A DNA stretch of 64,000 nt from Bin18 sp965200355 (lineage in GTDB: Bacteria; Desulfobacterota; Binatia; Bin18), in contig OZ241351.1 of NCBI GenBank assembly GCA_965200355.1, positions 124,001-188,000 on the forward strand. The letters run 5' to 3'. The first letter of the stretch is position 1. The number at the start of each line of letters is the position of its first letter. The notes beneath the pieces are model-generated. The model did not search any database. It had not been told where the DNA came from and saw only the letters and a list, made by a program, of their open reading frames with translations. This document shows positions 17,242 to 26,520 of this stretch, one piece after another. Both the position numbers and the translations under genes were made by a program.

Positions 17242-17799
17242 TTACTCCTTCTGGTAAAAAGACACCCCGGTTGTGCCGTAACGGCGGCGGTCCGTCAATA
17301 CCAAGGGGTGATAGGCCGCGGCGCCGGCCTCCTGTTGGGCGTGCTCAACAACGACCCAGGCCCCTGGGAGGAGCGCCGGGCTGCGCGCCAAGCGCCGCAG
17401 GGTTTTCTCCACCCAGCCCTCCCGATACGGCGGGTCCAGAAACACGCCGCCAAAACGCAGCCCCTGGTCTTCCACGATACGAATCCCGGTCAGGGCGGAG
17501 GCGCGCAGCAGCCGGCCACGATGGAACAGCTTGGTGGTTTTGAGGTTGGCCCGGAGCACTTTCTGGGCGTCCGAGCTGGTATCAACGAAGACGCCGGACC
17601 GGCCGCCCCGGCTTAAGGCTTCGATGCCAAGTCCGCCGGTCCCGGCGAACAGGTCGAGAATGTCTATATCAGTGAGGGAAAACCGACTGGCAAGGATGTT
17701 GAAGACCGACTCTCTCACCCGGTCGGCGGTGGGCCGGACCTTGTGCCCCTTGGGCACCACCAGGGTGAGCCCACCTGCCGAGCCGGCGATGACCCGCAT
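17242..17799 (-). CDS. rsmD: 16S rRNA (guanine966-N2)-methyltransferase
   Basis: S-adenosylmethionine-dependent methyltransferase of 185 residues that modifies G966 of 16S rRNA. It begins MRVIAGSAGGLTLVVPKG, the usual RsmD N-terminus. The SAM motif is LDLFAGTGGLGIEALSRGG (about 48-66). The catalytic motif is FLDPPYREG (about 120). VRPTADRVRESVFNIL is also a family signature. The start codon directly abuts the stop of the thiolase gene, so the two are co-transcribed with coaD. Confidence 0.95.
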   Translation of the reverse strand: MRVIAGSAGGLTLVVPKGHKVRPTADRVRESVFNILASRFSLTDIDILDLFAGTGGLGIEALSRGGRSGVFVDTSSDAQKVLRANLKTTKLFHRGRLLRASALTGIRIVEDQGLRFGGVFLDPPYREGWVEKTLRRLARSPALLPGAWVVVEHAQQEAGAAAYHPLVLTDRRRYGTTGVSFYQKE

Positions 17800-19017
17800 T
17801 TAGACGCTGAGAATGTGGACGGCCAGAGCGGCTGCTTCGCCGCGCACCATACCACCGCCGTTCTCGGTCAATCCAACTTTGGCGCCGGCGACTTGGCGTT
17901 TCCCGGCTTCGCCGCGGAGTTGCCAGAAAATCTCAGCGATCTGCGCCGTGCCGGTGGCCCCGACCGGATGGCCTTTGGCCAGCAAACCGCCGCTCGGATT
18001 GACCGGCGTTTTCCCGCCGAGCGCCGTCACCCCGTCGTCAATCAAGCGACCGCCCTCGCCCTGCTGGCAGAGGCCCAGCTCTTCATAAATGATGAGTTCG
18101 GCCGGGGCTGAGGCGTCGTGGACTTCGGCCACGTCCAGGTCTGCGGGACCGATGCCAGCCACTTCGTAGGCTTTTTTCGCCATACGGGCCGTCACGCCGG
18201 GGTCCCCCGGCTGGTGGTCCTGGCCCGATCCCAGCACGGACGCCTTGACATAGACCGGCCTAGTGGTGAACTCCTTTGCTTTCTCTGCACTGGTAAGCAC
18301 CAGAGCCGCGGCACCGTCGCCAATGGGGGAGCACATCATCCGGGTCAGCGGGTCGGCGATCATGGGCGAGGCGAGCACGTCTTCCATGCTGCGCGGCGTC
18401 TGGAACTGGGCGTGGGGGTTCAGGCTGCCGTTGGTGTGGTTTTTAGCGGCAATCCGGGCATAGTGCTCTTTGGTTGTGCCATATTTCCGCATATGGCTGC
18501 GGGCAAACTCGGCGTAAAAGTCCATGAACATGCTGCGCGATTTGCCGGCCCCGGCGCCCTCGCCTTTCTCCTGGGTTGCCTGTTTCATGTCGGCCAGCGT
18601 TTTCTGCATCAACTCGACATCAATGGCGCTGCCAATGGCGGCAAACGATTTTTTCTTGTCCTCGTGGTAGAGCTTTTCCATGCCCAGGGCGAGCACGACA
18701 TCGTACATGCCCGACGCGACATACAACCAGGCCAGATGGAAGGCGGTCGCCGCACTGGCGCAGGCGTTTTCGGTGTTAATGACCGGAATGCCGCCAATCC
18801 CCATTTCGCGCAGAACAACTTGCCCGCGAATGCACTCCTGACCGGTAATCAGGCCGGCCATCGCATTCCCGACGGCGACCGCCTCCAATGCCTGGGCCTC
18901 AATCCCGGCCGATTTGAGGGCCCCCTCAATGGCCTCGCGGGACAACGCTTTCATACCTTTATCCAGATGCTTCGCAAAACGGGTCATACCCGCACCAACC
19001 AGGGCAACCTCTCTCAT
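17800..19017 (-). CDS. Thiolase-family protein (SCP2-type acetyl-CoA acetyltransferase-like)
   Basis: Thiolase-fold protein of 405 residues. The ATG at 19017 is set by a strong ribosome site (AAGGAGGAACTCC). The nucleophilic Cys is in NTENACASAATAF (about 84). The His motif is KGHPVGATGTAQI (about 350). The second catalytic Cys of biosynthetic thiolases is replaced: the C-terminal block reads LTENGGGMVRGEAA. This is the pattern of SCP2/lipid-transfer-type thiolases that act in side-chain or branched acyl-CoA degradation. These often pair with a DUF35 OB-fold protein, which is absent here. It is co-transcribed with rsmD and coaD. Confidence 0.88.
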   Translation of the reverse strand: MREVALVGAGMTRFAKHLDKGMKALSREAIEGALKSAGIEAQALEAVAVGNAMAGLITGQECIRGQVVLREMGIGGIPVINTENACASAATAFHLAWLYVASGMYDVVLALGMEKLYHEDKKKSFAAIGSAIDVELMQKTLADMKQATQEKGEGAGAGKSRSMFMDFYAEFARSHMRKYGTTKEHYARIAAKNHTNGSLNPHAQFQTPRSMEDVLASPMIADPLTRMMCSPIGDGAAALVLTSAEKAKEFTTRPVYVKASVLGSGQDHQPGDPGVTARMAKKAYEVAGIGPADLDVAEVHDASAPAELIIYEELGLCQQGEGGRLIDDGVTALGGKTPVNPSGGLLAKGHPVGATGTAQIAEIFWQLRGEAGKRQVAGAKVGLTENGGGMVRGEAAALAVHILSV

Positions 19018-19113
19018 GGAGTTCCTCCTTCTTCTTTTCCGCCGTGATGAGCGGCCCAACTATATCCGCATTCCCTCTTGTTCTGCAAGGCGAATTTCTT
19101 CAGGATAGCGAGT

Positions 19114-19779
19114 GTGAACTTTGTGCTGGTTCCTATCAAAGCCCTCTCCCAAGGCAAGAGCCGTCTGTCTACGCTCTTGTCCGATACTCAGCGGCATAGC
19201 CTGTCTCAGGCCATGTTACGCGACGTGCTGACACAGTTGCGCCGGGCAACGACGGTGGACCGCTTTGGGGTCGTGACCTCGGACCAGACCCTGCTTGACC
19301 TGGCGCGCAGTTTGGGGGCGGACGCGATTGACGAGGGCCAGCCGCGGGGGCTGAACGGGGCGGTTGCGGTGGGGGAGGAGTTTTGTCTGCAACAGGGCAG
19401 CACAACACTGCTGGTCCTGCTGTCGGACCTGCCGCTGGTCACCTCCGAAGACGTGGACCTGCTCTTGTGCGAGGCAACCGACGAGCCCGAAGTGCTGTTG
19501 GTAACGTGCAAGGAGGGCGAGGGCACCAACGCGCTCTTACGCACCCCACCGCTTGTGATCCCCACCTGCTTTGGCGGCCCCAGCCTCGGTGCCCACCAGG
19601 CCCGGGCTCGGGAGGAGCATATCACCTGCCGGGTGATTGAGGCTCCGCGTATTGCGTTTGACATCGACTCGGTTGAAGACCTGACACGCTTTGCCTCAGA
19701 GCCAACGGCAACGCATACCTATCGGGCCTTGCAGGATTTAGATGTTTTGTCCGCCCTTGGGAGAGACCCGGCAGCGTAA
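19114..19779 (+). CDS. cofC: Phospholactate/phosphoenolpyruvate guanylyltransferase (F420 biosynthesis)
   Basis: Protein of 221 residues. The GTG at 19114 with an AGGA site 8 bases upstream gives VNFVLVPIKALSQGKSRLS, the standard CofC/FbiD start; an earlier ATG would add 12 unlikely residues. It belongs to the nucleotidyltransferase fold, with LVVLLSDLPLV-like metal and GTP blocks (LLVLLSDLPLVTSEDVDL, about 100-117). GTNALLRTPPLVIPTCFGG is the family substrate segment (about 140). CofC/FbiD guanylylates phospholactate or PEP, giving the activated side chain for coenzyme F420. This implies the organism makes F420, which fits the two LLM enzymes in the window. Confidence 0.88.
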   Translation: MNFVLVPIKALSQGKSRLSTLLSDTQRHSLSQAMLRDVLTQLRRATTVDRFGVVTSDQTLLDLARSLGADAIDEGQPRGLNGAVAVGEEFCLQQGSTTLLVLLSDLPLVTSEDVDLLLCEATDEPEVLLVTCKEGEGTNALLRTPPLVIPTCFGGPSLGAHQARAREEHITCRVIEAPRIAFDIDSVEDLTRFASEPTATHTYRALQDLDVLSALGRDPAA

Positions 19780-19822
19780 GGCGCTCTGTCGTGCAGCCGG
19801 GCAACCACAGGCACCCACAGGG

Positions 19823-19850
19823 CCGGGCAACCACGGGGGGTTGCCCCTAC
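19823..19850. repeat. Dispersed GGGCAACCAC / GGTTGCCC palindromic repeat, copy 2
   Basis: CCGGGCAACCACGGGGGG then TTGCCCCTAC, matching the copy at 10476-10503 at most positions. A second truncated GGGCAACCACAGGCACCCAC fragment precedes it (19799-19818). It lies in the cofC-miaA gap. Confidence 0.8.
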
Positions 19851-19873
19851 GTGAGGGCGGCCGCTGGTGACAT

Positions 19874-20806
19874 ATGGACAAGCCGCCTCTCGTTGTGATT
19901 ACCGGCCCGACCGCCACGGGTAAAACCGCGCTCGCCCTCACCCTGGCCCAGCGCTATAACGCGGAGATTATCAGCGCGGATTCGCGTCAGGTGTATCGCT
20001 ACCTGGACATTGGGACGGCCAAGCCAACACCCGCCGAGCAGGCCCTGGTGCCGCATCATGTCATTGATGTCGTCAACCCGGATGAACACTTTGATGTGGC
20101 CCGTTTTCGGACACTGGCCCACGAGGCAATGGCCGCCGTGACCCGACGCGGCAAGGCTGTTTTTGTGGTGGGGGGAACCGGGCTGTATATTCGGGCTTTA
20201 ACCCGGGGGCTCTTTGTTGGACCGCCGGCCGACCCCGCGCTGCGTCAACGTCTGACCGCTCAGGAGCAGACGCACGGCCCTGGTTTTCTCCACAATTGGC
20301 TCTGCCGGGTTGATGCGGACACGGCCGGTCGGCTCCATCCAAACGACCGCACGCGGCTGATTCGTGCTCTGGAGGTCTGGTTATTGAGCGGAAAGCCCAT
20401 GAGTGTCTGGCAGCGGGAGCATGGCTTTCGAGAGCAACCGTTCTCGACGCTGTGCGTGTCCCTGGTCCTGGGGCGGGCGGTCCTGGCCCGGCGTATTCAA
20501 CAGCGCTGTCAGCAGATGATTCGTGACGGCCTTGTTGACGAGGTTCGCCGGGTCTGGGGTCTGGGGTTCGGCGAGCAGCTTCCCGCACTCCGCGCCATAG
20601 GCTATGCTCAGATGGTGGAATTCCTACACGGACGGTCCACCCTGGAGGAGGCCGTCACCGCTATGGCGACGGCGACCCGGCGACTGGCCAAGCGTCAACT
20701 GACCTGGCTCCGCGCCCAACCTGGGTTGCAATGGTATACGCCAGCCCAAGAGACAGACATCGACCGTGCGGTGCGGCGTTTCTTTGACAAGGCAGACGCA
20801 ACGTAA
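19874..20806 (+). CDS. miaA: tRNA dimethylallyltransferase
   Basis: Enzyme of 310 residues that prenylates A37 of tRNAs reading UNN codons. It begins with the P-loop VITGPTATGKTALALTLA (about 7-24). The DSRQVYRYLDIGTAKPT motif follows (about 38-54). VGGTGLYIRALTRG (about 100) and the C-terminal ATRRLAKRQLTWLRA (about 273) are family signatures. Length is typical. The start follows the dispersed repeat; the ribosome site is weak (GCTGGTGAC). Confidence 0.95.
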   Translation: MDKPPLVVITGPTATGKTALALTLAQRYNAEIISADSRQVYRYLDIGTAKPTPAEQALVPHHVIDVVNPDEHFDVARFRTLAHEAMAAVTRRGKAVFVVGGTGLYIRALTRGLFVGPPADPALRQRLTAQEQTHGPGFLHNWLCRVDADTAGRLHPNDRTRLIRALEVWLLSGKPMSVWQREHGFREQPFSTLCVSLVLGRAVLARRIQQRCQQMIRDGLVDEVRRVWGLGFGEQLPALRAIGYAQMVEFLHGRSTLEEAVTAMATATRRLAKRQLTWLRAQPGLQWYTPAQETDIDRAVRRFFDKADAT

Positions 20807-20864
20807 CGGAGCGAGCGGTCGTTTCGGATGACGCTACGCCTCTAAACCCCCGTTCGTTCCGGCC

Positions 20865-20880
20865 TCCCGCGAGAGCGGGA
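20865..20880. repeat. TCCCGCgagaGCGGGA hairpin before accA
   Basis: Perfect 6-bp inverted repeat with a GAGA tetraloop, embedded in GGCCTCCCGCGAGAGCGGGAATCC. It lies 25 bases upstream of the accA start. It resembles a widespread dispersed palindrome and may also shape the accA leader. Confidence 0.55.
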
Positions 20881-20905
20881 ATCCTGTGGTCTTGAAGGAG
20901 CAATC

Positions 20906-21895
20906 GTGCAGACAACCTATCTTGATTTTGAGCGCCCCCTGGAAGAGCTGGACACGCAGGTGTCCGCCCTCAGGCAGTTGGAAAACCGGTCGGAACAGCA
21001 GCAGACCGCACTCGCCGCCTTAGAAGAACAGCTCCGACAGCGCGAGGCTGAGGTGTTCAGCGCACTCTCGCCGTGGCAACGGGTGCAACTCTCGCGGCAC
21101 CCGGACCGGCCTTATATGCTCGATTATATTGAGGCCCTCTGCTCCGAATTCGTGGAGCTGCACGGGGACCGCGTCTTTGGTGACGATCCGGCGATTATCG
21201 GCGGCCTGGCGCGTTTTCGTGGCAGGCCAGTGGTGGTGGTCGGTCATCAGCGCGGCAAGACGGTCACCGAAAAAGTGCATCGAAATTTTGGTATGCCCCG
21301 ACCCGAGGGCTATCGCAAGGCGCTCCGCCTCTTTCATCTGGCCGAGCGCTTCCAGCGACCCGTGCTGAGCTTTGTTGATACCCAAGGGGCCTATCCCGGA
21401 ATCGGGGCTGAAGAGCGTGGCCAAGCCGAGGCCATTGCCAAGAATATCCAGGCCATGGCCGGTCTCAAGACGCCCATTATTGTCACCCTGATTGGAGAAG
21501 GGGGCAGCGGCGGTGCCCTGGCCCTCGGCGTCGGCGACCGGCTGCTGATGCAAGAAAACGCCTGCTATTCGGTTATTACCCCCGAAGGCTGTGCGGCGAT
21601 TCTGTTTGGGGAACGCACCCCGGAACGGTCGGCCTGGGCCGCCGAGGCGCTGAAGGTCACCGCCCCCCATCTGCTTCATCTCGGCGTCATTGATGAGCTG
21701 GTCGCCGAGCCGTCAGGGGGAGCCCATAGGCACGCTCAGGCAGCGATTCGCGGTGTGGGGACCGCCATTGACCAGCATCTCCAAGCGGTGAGCGACGTGT
21801 CCATCGCCCAGCTCATGGACCACCGCTACGCGAAATTCCGTCGGATGGGAGAAATTGGCATTCTCGATAAGACTGGAGAATGCAGCGGCGGGTGA
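20906..21895 (+). CDS. accA: Acetyl-CoA carboxylase carboxyltransferase subunit alpha
   Basis: Subunit of 329 residues that, with AccD, transfers carboxyl from carboxybiotin to acetyl-CoA in fatty acid synthesis. The GTG at 20906 has an AAGGAG site. The N-terminal helical region (about 1-75) is followed by RPYMLDYIEALCSEFVELHGDR (split near 72-93). Later blocks are NFGMPRPEGYRKALRL (about 131), DTQGAYPGIGAEERGQ (about 159), GEGGSGGALALGVGDR (about 197) and YSVITPEGCAAILF (about 220). All are standard AccA signatures. The C-terminus is of normal length. accD is not in the window. Confidence 0.96.
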   Translation: MQTTYLDFERPLEELDTQVSALRQLENRSEQQQTALAALEEQLRQREAEVFSALSPWQRVQLSRHPDRPYMLDYIEALCSEFVELHGDRVFGDDPAIIGGLARFRGRPVVVVGHQRGKTVTEKVHRNFGMPRPEGYRKALRLFHLAERFQRPVLSFVDTQGAYPGIGAEERGQAEAIAKNIQAMAGLKTPIIVTLIGEGGSGGALALGVGDRLLMQENACYSVITPEGCAAILFGERTPERSAWAAEALKVTAPHLLHLGVIDELVAEPSGGAHRHAQAAIRGVGTAIDQHLQAVSDVSIAQLMDHRYAKFRRMGEIGILDKTGECSGG

Positions 21896-22013
21896 CGCGC
21901 AGAGCGGACAGCAGGGCGCGGGAGACGCCCCTCAGGGGGGTGGGCCACGCCTGTCCACGCGCCCCGTTTCGAGCGCATAGACGGCTTCAGCAAATCGTAG
22001 TACAAAGCGCCGT

Positions 22014-23141
22014 GTGGCGCGCAAACCTTCTTCCTCTTCACCACCGGCCTTAGAGACATTCAGAGAGAAAATCGACCGGATCGATACCCAAATCCTCACC
22101 CTGTTGAATCGCCGCGCCCGGCTGGCCCAACGGATTGGTAACGCCAAAGGGCAGACCAGCCCGGTGTATGTGCCGGGCCGGGAACGGGCCATTCTCGCCC
22201 GTCTGGCTGAGCTGAACACTGGTCCGCTCCCGCTAGAGTCTGTTCGGGCCATTTATCGGGAGATTATTTCCGCCTCACGCGCGCTCGAAACGTCCTTGCG
22301 GGTGGCTTATCTCGGACCCGAGGCGAGCTATGCGCATATGGCCAGCAAAGAACAGTTTGGCTCGAAGGCCGAGTTTGTCCCGGTCGAGACGATTCCCCAG
22401 ATTTTCTCGGCAGTGGAAAACGGGCAGGTGGACTACGGGGTTGCGCCGGTCGAGAACTCAAGTCAGGGCTCGGTCGCGCTGACGCTCGATCTTTTTATTG
22501 AAACGCAGCTGCATATTATTGCCGAGCGGTCACTGGCCATTCGGCACTGCTTGCTCAGCCAGGCCACCAAGCGGGAGCGTATTCAGCGCGTCCTGGCCCA
22601 TCCGCAGTCTCTGGCCCAATGTCAGCACTGGCTGGTCACCCACCTGCCGGGGGTGCCCACGGAGGCGGCGGCGAGCAATTCCCGTGCGGCTGAACTGGTG
22701 CAAGCTGACCCGCGGGCCGCAGCCATTGCCGGACGGTTGGCCGCGGAACGCTATCGGCTCCATATCCTTGACGCGGATATTCAGGATCAAGCGGCAAACT
22801 ACACCCGCTTCGCTATTCTGAGCCGGACGCCGCAACTCGGCAAACCGTCCGGGGATGACAAAACATCCTTAGTGCTGTCGGTCCGGGATGAGGCGGGTGT
22901 CCTCTACCAGGTGCTGAAGCCATTTGCCGCTCACACGATTAACCTGCTGCGGATTGAATCCCGGCCCCTCAAAGGCCGACCCTGGGAATACGTCTTTTTT
23001 ATTGATATCGAAGGCCATGTCAGTGACCAGGCTCTCGCCGACGCCCTGCGAGAGATCGAACCCTGCTGCATGTCGGTCAAAGTGCTGGGTTCGTATACGT
23101 CCTTTGGGCCAGCGCCGGAGTCGGCGCGGCAAAGACGGTGA
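22014..23141 (+). CDS. pheA: Bifunctional chorismate mutase / prephenate dehydratase
   Basis: P-protein of 375 residues for phenylalanine synthesis. The AroQ-type chorismate mutase spans about 12-92 (FREKIDRIDTQILTLLNRRA; GRERAILARL). The prephenate dehydratase domain spans about 97-278: VAYLGPEASYAHMA, YGVAPVENSSQGSV and the catalytic TRF in NYTRFAILSR (about 263). The ACT domain (about 285-365) carries LLRIESRPLKGRPWEY, the phenylalanine-binding ESRP motif, so feedback inhibition is expected. The start is GTG 22014; there is no ATG in the right place. hisC follows after 6 bases and begins the block hisC-tyrA-aroA-cmk. Confidence 0.95.
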   Translation: MARKPSSSSPPALETFREKIDRIDTQILTLLNRRARLAQRIGNAKGQTSPVYVPGRERAILARLAELNTGPLPLESVRAIYREIISASRALETSLRVAYLGPEASYAHMASKEQFGSKAEFVPVETIPQIFSAVENGQVDYGVAPVENSSQGSVALTLDLFIETQLHIIAERSLAIRHCLLSQATKRERIQRVLAHPQSLAQCQHWLVTHLPGVPTEAAASNSRAAELVQADPRAAAIAGRLAAERYRLHILDADIQDQAANYTRFAILSRTPQLGKPSGDDKTSLVLSVRDEAGVLYQVLKPFAAHTINLLRIESRPLKGRPWEYVFFIDIEGHVSDQALADALREIEPCCMSVKVLGSYTSFGPAPESARQRR

Positions 23142-23147
23142 ACGTGT

Positions 23148-24254
23148 ATGGATATGCGAGACTATGTGCCGGATTGGGTGCTGAGCCTCACCCCGTATCA
23201 GCCGGGCAAACCGATTGAAGAGGTGGAGCGGGAATACGGCATCAGCCGCTCGGTAAAAATCGCGTCCAACGAGAATCCGCTCGGCCCGTCCCCCAAAGCG
23301 CTTGAGGCGATGCGGGCGGCCCTGCCCCAGCTCAATCTCTACCCTGACGGTGACGCCTTTTATCTCAAGCAACGCTTAGCTGAGAAATTCGGGCTGGACC
23401 GGTCGCGGATTATTATTGGCAACGGCTCGAACGAACTGATCGAGATGATCGTGCGGACCTTTTTGCGTGTGGGCGAATCGATTGTGGCCGCGGAGCACGC
23501 CTTTGCCATTTATCGGCTGTGTGTACATGCGGCCGGTGGCCGCACCATTACCGTTCCGCATTCCGGCCCCCGGCACCCCGGCTTTGCCTTTGATCTTGAC
23601 GCTATGGCGCGGGCAGTTGAAGCCGACACGCGCATTGTTTTTTTGGACAACCCGAATAATCCCACCGGCACGATCTACACCAGAGCGGACTGGGAGGCGT
23701 TTCTGGAGCGGGTCCCGCCGAGCGTGGTGATTGTGGTTGATGAAGCCTATTTTGAGTTTGTTGACGACCCGGACTACCCCGACTCACTCGACTACCATGC
23801 GGATGGGCGGATGCTTATTACCCTGCGCACCTTTTCCAAGATTTACGGTCTGGCCGGCGTGCGGGTGGGCTATGGCATTTCCTCACCAGCAGTGATTGAT
23901 GCCCTCAACCGTATCCGCCAGCCTTTTAATGTGAATACGCTCGCCCAAGTCGGCGCGTTAGCCGCCCTGGACGATACCGAGCATATCCGCCGGACGCAGG
24001 ACAATAATCGGCGGGGACTCGCCTATCTGCGTCGGGAGTTGGACCGTCTGGGTATCGCCTCCGTACCCAGCTGGGGGAATTTTCTCTTGGTCAAGGTTGG
24101 GCCGGGCGTGTCGCAGCAGCTTTTGCCCCAGGGTATTATCATTCGGCCCATGGAGGGGTATGGCTATCCCGGCTATGCCCGCGTGAGTGTGGGCTTGGCC
24201 GAGGAAAACGAACGCTTTATTGCGGCCCTGGAGAAGGAGCAATCGCGGGCCTAG
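23148..24254 (+). CDS. hisC: Histidinol-phosphate / aromatic aminotransferase
   Basis: Class I/II PLP enzyme of 368 residues. It begins with VPDWVLSLTPYQPGKPIEEV, the HisC-type N-terminus. Blocks include KIASNENPLGPSPKA (about 36), NNPTGTIYT (about 169), VDEAYFEFVDD (about 196) and the PLP Lys in TFSKIYGLAGVRVGYG (about 230). In histidine synthesis it converts imidazole acetol-phosphate. Its place between pheA and tyrA suggests the broad-specificity form that also transaminates phenylpyruvate or hydroxyphenylpyruvate. That role is inference from context. It is 6 bases after pheA and 17 before tyrA. Confidence 0.93.
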   Translation: MDMRDYVPDWVLSLTPYQPGKPIEEVEREYGISRSVKIASNENPLGPSPKALEAMRAALPQLNLYPDGDAFYLKQRLAEKFGLDRSRIIIGNGSNELIEMIVRTFLRVGESIVAAEHAFAIYRLCVHAAGGRTITVPHSGPRHPGFAFDLDAMARAVEADTRIVFLDNPNNPTGTIYTRADWEAFLERVPPSVVIVVDEAYFEFVDDPDYPDSLDYHADGRMLITLRTFSKIYGLAGVRVGYGISSPAVIDALNRIRQPFNVNTLAQVGALAALDDTEHIRRTQDNNRRGLAYLRRELDRLGIASVPSWGNFLLVKVGPGVSQQLLPQGIIIRPMEGYGYPGYARVSVGLAEENERFIAALEKEQSRA

Positions 24255-24271
24255 TCCGCGTCCCCTACCGT

Positions 24272-25174
24272 ATGTCACCATTATTTCATCGTTTGCTTAT
24301 CGTCGGGGTGGGGCTGATTGGTGGTTCGCTCGGACTGGCGGCCAAAGCCCGGGGGCTGGTTGAACAGGTGGTGGGCTTTGGTCGGACTGAGGCCAATCTG
24401 AAAATTGCGCTCGACCGTGGCCTCATTGATATCTATACCTTCGATCCCGCCGAAGCGGCCCAAGGCACTGACGTCGTGCTATTGGCCGTCCCAGTCCAGG
24501 CGACTGGCCCGGCTATCCAGCAATTTCTGCCCTATCTCTCGCCGGGCTGTATTGTCACGGATGCCGGCAGTGTCAAAGCGCCGGTTGTCACCACCCTCGA
24601 ATCGCTGGTCCCCGACTCGCTGCCCTGTGTGGCTGCCCATCCCATTGCCGGGACGGAAAATGCCGGAGCGGGGGCGGCTTTTGATACCCTCTTTGAGGGC
24701 CGCCTGTGTGTCTTGACACCGACCGCCAAGACCAACGCTGACGCCTTGGCGCGGGTCCGGGCCTTGTGGGAAGGCGTTGGGATGCGCGTTGAAGCAATGG
24801 ACCCGGCCCTCCATGACCGCCTCCTCGCCCAAGTCAGCCATTTGCCTCATCTCATCGCCTTCAGTGTGATGAATGGTCTCCTGCGGGCGTTTTCGCCCTC
24901 GTCCCCAGCACCGTCGGAACCGGTCGATCCACTGGTGTATGCCGGCAGTGCGTTTGCCGACCTGACTCGGGTCGCCGCCAGCCCCGTCGAGATGTGGCGC
25001 GACATCTGTCTCGGCAATCGCGACGCCTTGCTCGCCGCGATTGCCAGTTTTGAGGCTGCCCTGACGCAGATGAAAGCCGCGGTGTCCGAGGGGGACGGAC
25101 CGGCCCTCTCGGCGGATATGACGCGCGCCCGCCAGGAGCGTCAGCGCCTGACTCGTTTGCGTGAGCACGGGTAA
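24272..25174 (+). CDS. tyrA: Prephenate dehydrogenase
   Basis: Enzyme of 300 residues that oxidatively decarboxylates prephenate, or arogenate, on the way to tyrosine. The Rossmann motif is LLIVGVGLIGGSLGLAAKA (about 7-25). VVLLAVPVQAT (about 68) and TDAGSVKAPVV (about 95) follow. The substrate-binding HPIAGTENAGAGAAF (about 126-140) has the catalytic His. The C-terminal helical domain includes AQVSHLPHLIAFSVMNGL (about 189). There is no ACT domain. It sits in the aromatic block between hisC and aroA. Confidence 0.94.
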   Translation: MSPLFHRLLIVGVGLIGGSLGLAAKARGLVEQVVGFGRTEANLKIALDRGLIDIYTFDPAEAAQGTDVVLLAVPVQATGPAIQQFLPYLSPGCIVTDAGSVKAPVVTTLESLVPDSLPCVAAHPIAGTENAGAGAAFDTLFEGRLCVLTPTAKTNADALARVRALWEGVGMRVEAMDPALHDRLLAQVSHLPHLIAFSVMNGLLRAFSPSSPAPSEPVDPLVYAGSAFADLTRVAASPVEMWRDICLGNRDALLAAIASFEAALTQMKAAVSEGDGPALSADMTRARQERQRLTRLREHG

Positions 25175-25188
25175 ACGGGTCTGCGGAC

Positions 25189-26520
25189 ATGACGCCATCG
25201 GTGACGGTCCCGCCCGCTCCGCACGGTATACAGGGCGACATCGCTCTGCCGGGCGATAAATCCATCAGCCATCGGGCCATACTCTTTGCGGCCCTGGCCA
25301 TAGGAGAGAGCCGCCTCCGGGGCTGTTCGCTGGGTGAGGATACTATGCGGACGCTCCAGGCGGTCCGCTTGTTGGGCGTCGATATCACCCAACACGACAC
25401 CACGCTGCTCGTGAGCAGCCGGGGCCGGGAGGCGTTTCACCCCCCGCGTAGCGCTACGGCCACTATCGACTGCGGGAATTCCGGCACCACGCTGCGCCTG
25501 CTGGCCGGTATCCTGGCGGGGTGTTCTTTTGCCTGCCGTCTGGATGGCGACGCTTCGCTCCGCCGGCGTCCCATGAGACGGATCATTGAACCCTTACGGC
25601 TGATGGGCGCGACGATTGAGAGTGAAAGCGGACAGCACCGCGTGCCGCTACGGATTACCCCTCCTCAGCCGGCAGGGGGCCTCAGCGGTATGACGTATAC
25701 GAGCCCCGTGGCCAGCGCTCAGGTCAAATCCGCTATCCTGCTGGCTGGCCTGCACGCCAGCGGGCGGACAACGGTCAGAGAGCCCGAACGGTCCCGCGAT
25801 CATACGGAGCGCCTGTTGCCCGCATTTGGAGGGCGGCTTGTGGTGCAGGGACGAACGGTCTCGGTTGACGGCGGAGCGCCCCTGCACGCCCACGATGTGG
25901 ATATCCCTGGAGACCTCTCTTCCGCGGCTTTTTTTATGGTGGCCGCCCTCCTGCTGCCCGGCTCGGAGCTGCGTATGCGTCAGATTGGACTCAATCCCAC
26001 TCGGACGGGGATAGTCGATATCTTGCGGGCGATGGGGGCCCGGATCGAGATACACAATGCGCGCGAGGTGTGCGGAGAGCCCGTCGGCGACCTGCTCGTC
26101 CGCTCAAGCCCCTTGCACGGCATAGCCGTTGAGGGGGAACGGGTTGTCCGCGCCATTGACGAACTGCCCATACTTGCTGTGGCGATGGCGTTTGCCCACG
26201 GTCAGTCTGTCATTCGCGGGGCTGCGGAGCTGCGCGTGAAAGAGAGTGACCGCATTCGCGCCCTGGCCGACGCCTTAACCGCCCTCGGGGTGGCGGTGGA
26301 AGAACGGCAGGATGGGCTGGTGATTGCTGGGCAGGGACGGGTGCGAGGCGGGACAGTCCACAGCCAAGGGGACCACCGGATTGCAATGGCGCTGAGCATC
26401 GCCGGCCTCGGTTCGGACACGGGCGTGACCGTCCGCGCGCCGGAGTGCGTTGCCATTTCCTTTCCCGGCTTTTACGGCCTCGTCCAAGAGCTGACCGGCG
26501 TCGGGCTCGGGACAGGCTAA
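25189..26520 (+). CDS. aroA: 3-phosphoshikimate 1-carboxyvinyltransferase (EPSP synthase)
   Basis: Shikimate-pathway enzyme of 443 residues that joins shikimate-3-phosphate and PEP. The phosphate motif GDKSISHRAILFAALA is near residues 23-38. The NSGTTLRLLAGI block is near 100, and LDGDASLRRRPMRRII follows near 120. The late motif LRVKESDRIRALADAL is near 348, and GDHRIAMALSIAGL near 398. The blocks look like the bacterial Bacillus-like (class II) group, though class is not certain by eye. The gene ends in TAATGG, overlapping the cmk start, so the two are translationally coupled. Confidence 0.96.
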   Translation: MTPSVTVPPAPHGIQGDIALPGDKSISHRAILFAALAIGESRLRGCSLGEDTMRTLQAVRLLGVDITQHDTTLLVSSRGREAFHPPRSATATIDCGNSGTTLRLLAGILAGCSFACRLDGDASLRRRPMRRIIEPLRLMGATIESESGQHRVPLRITPPQPAGGLSGMTYTSPVASAQVKSAILLAGLHASGRTTVREPERSRDHTERLLPAFGGRLVVQGRTVSVDGGAPLHAHDVDIPGDLSSAAFFMVAALLLPGSELRMRQIGLNPTRTGIVDILRAMGARIEIHNAREVCGEPVGDLLVRSSPLHGIAVEGERVVRAIDELPILAVAMAFAHGQSVIRGAAELRVKESDRIRALADALTALGVAVEERQDGLVIAGQGRVRGGTVHSQGDHRIAMALSIAGLGSDTGVTVRAPECVAISFPGFYGLVQELTGVGLGTG

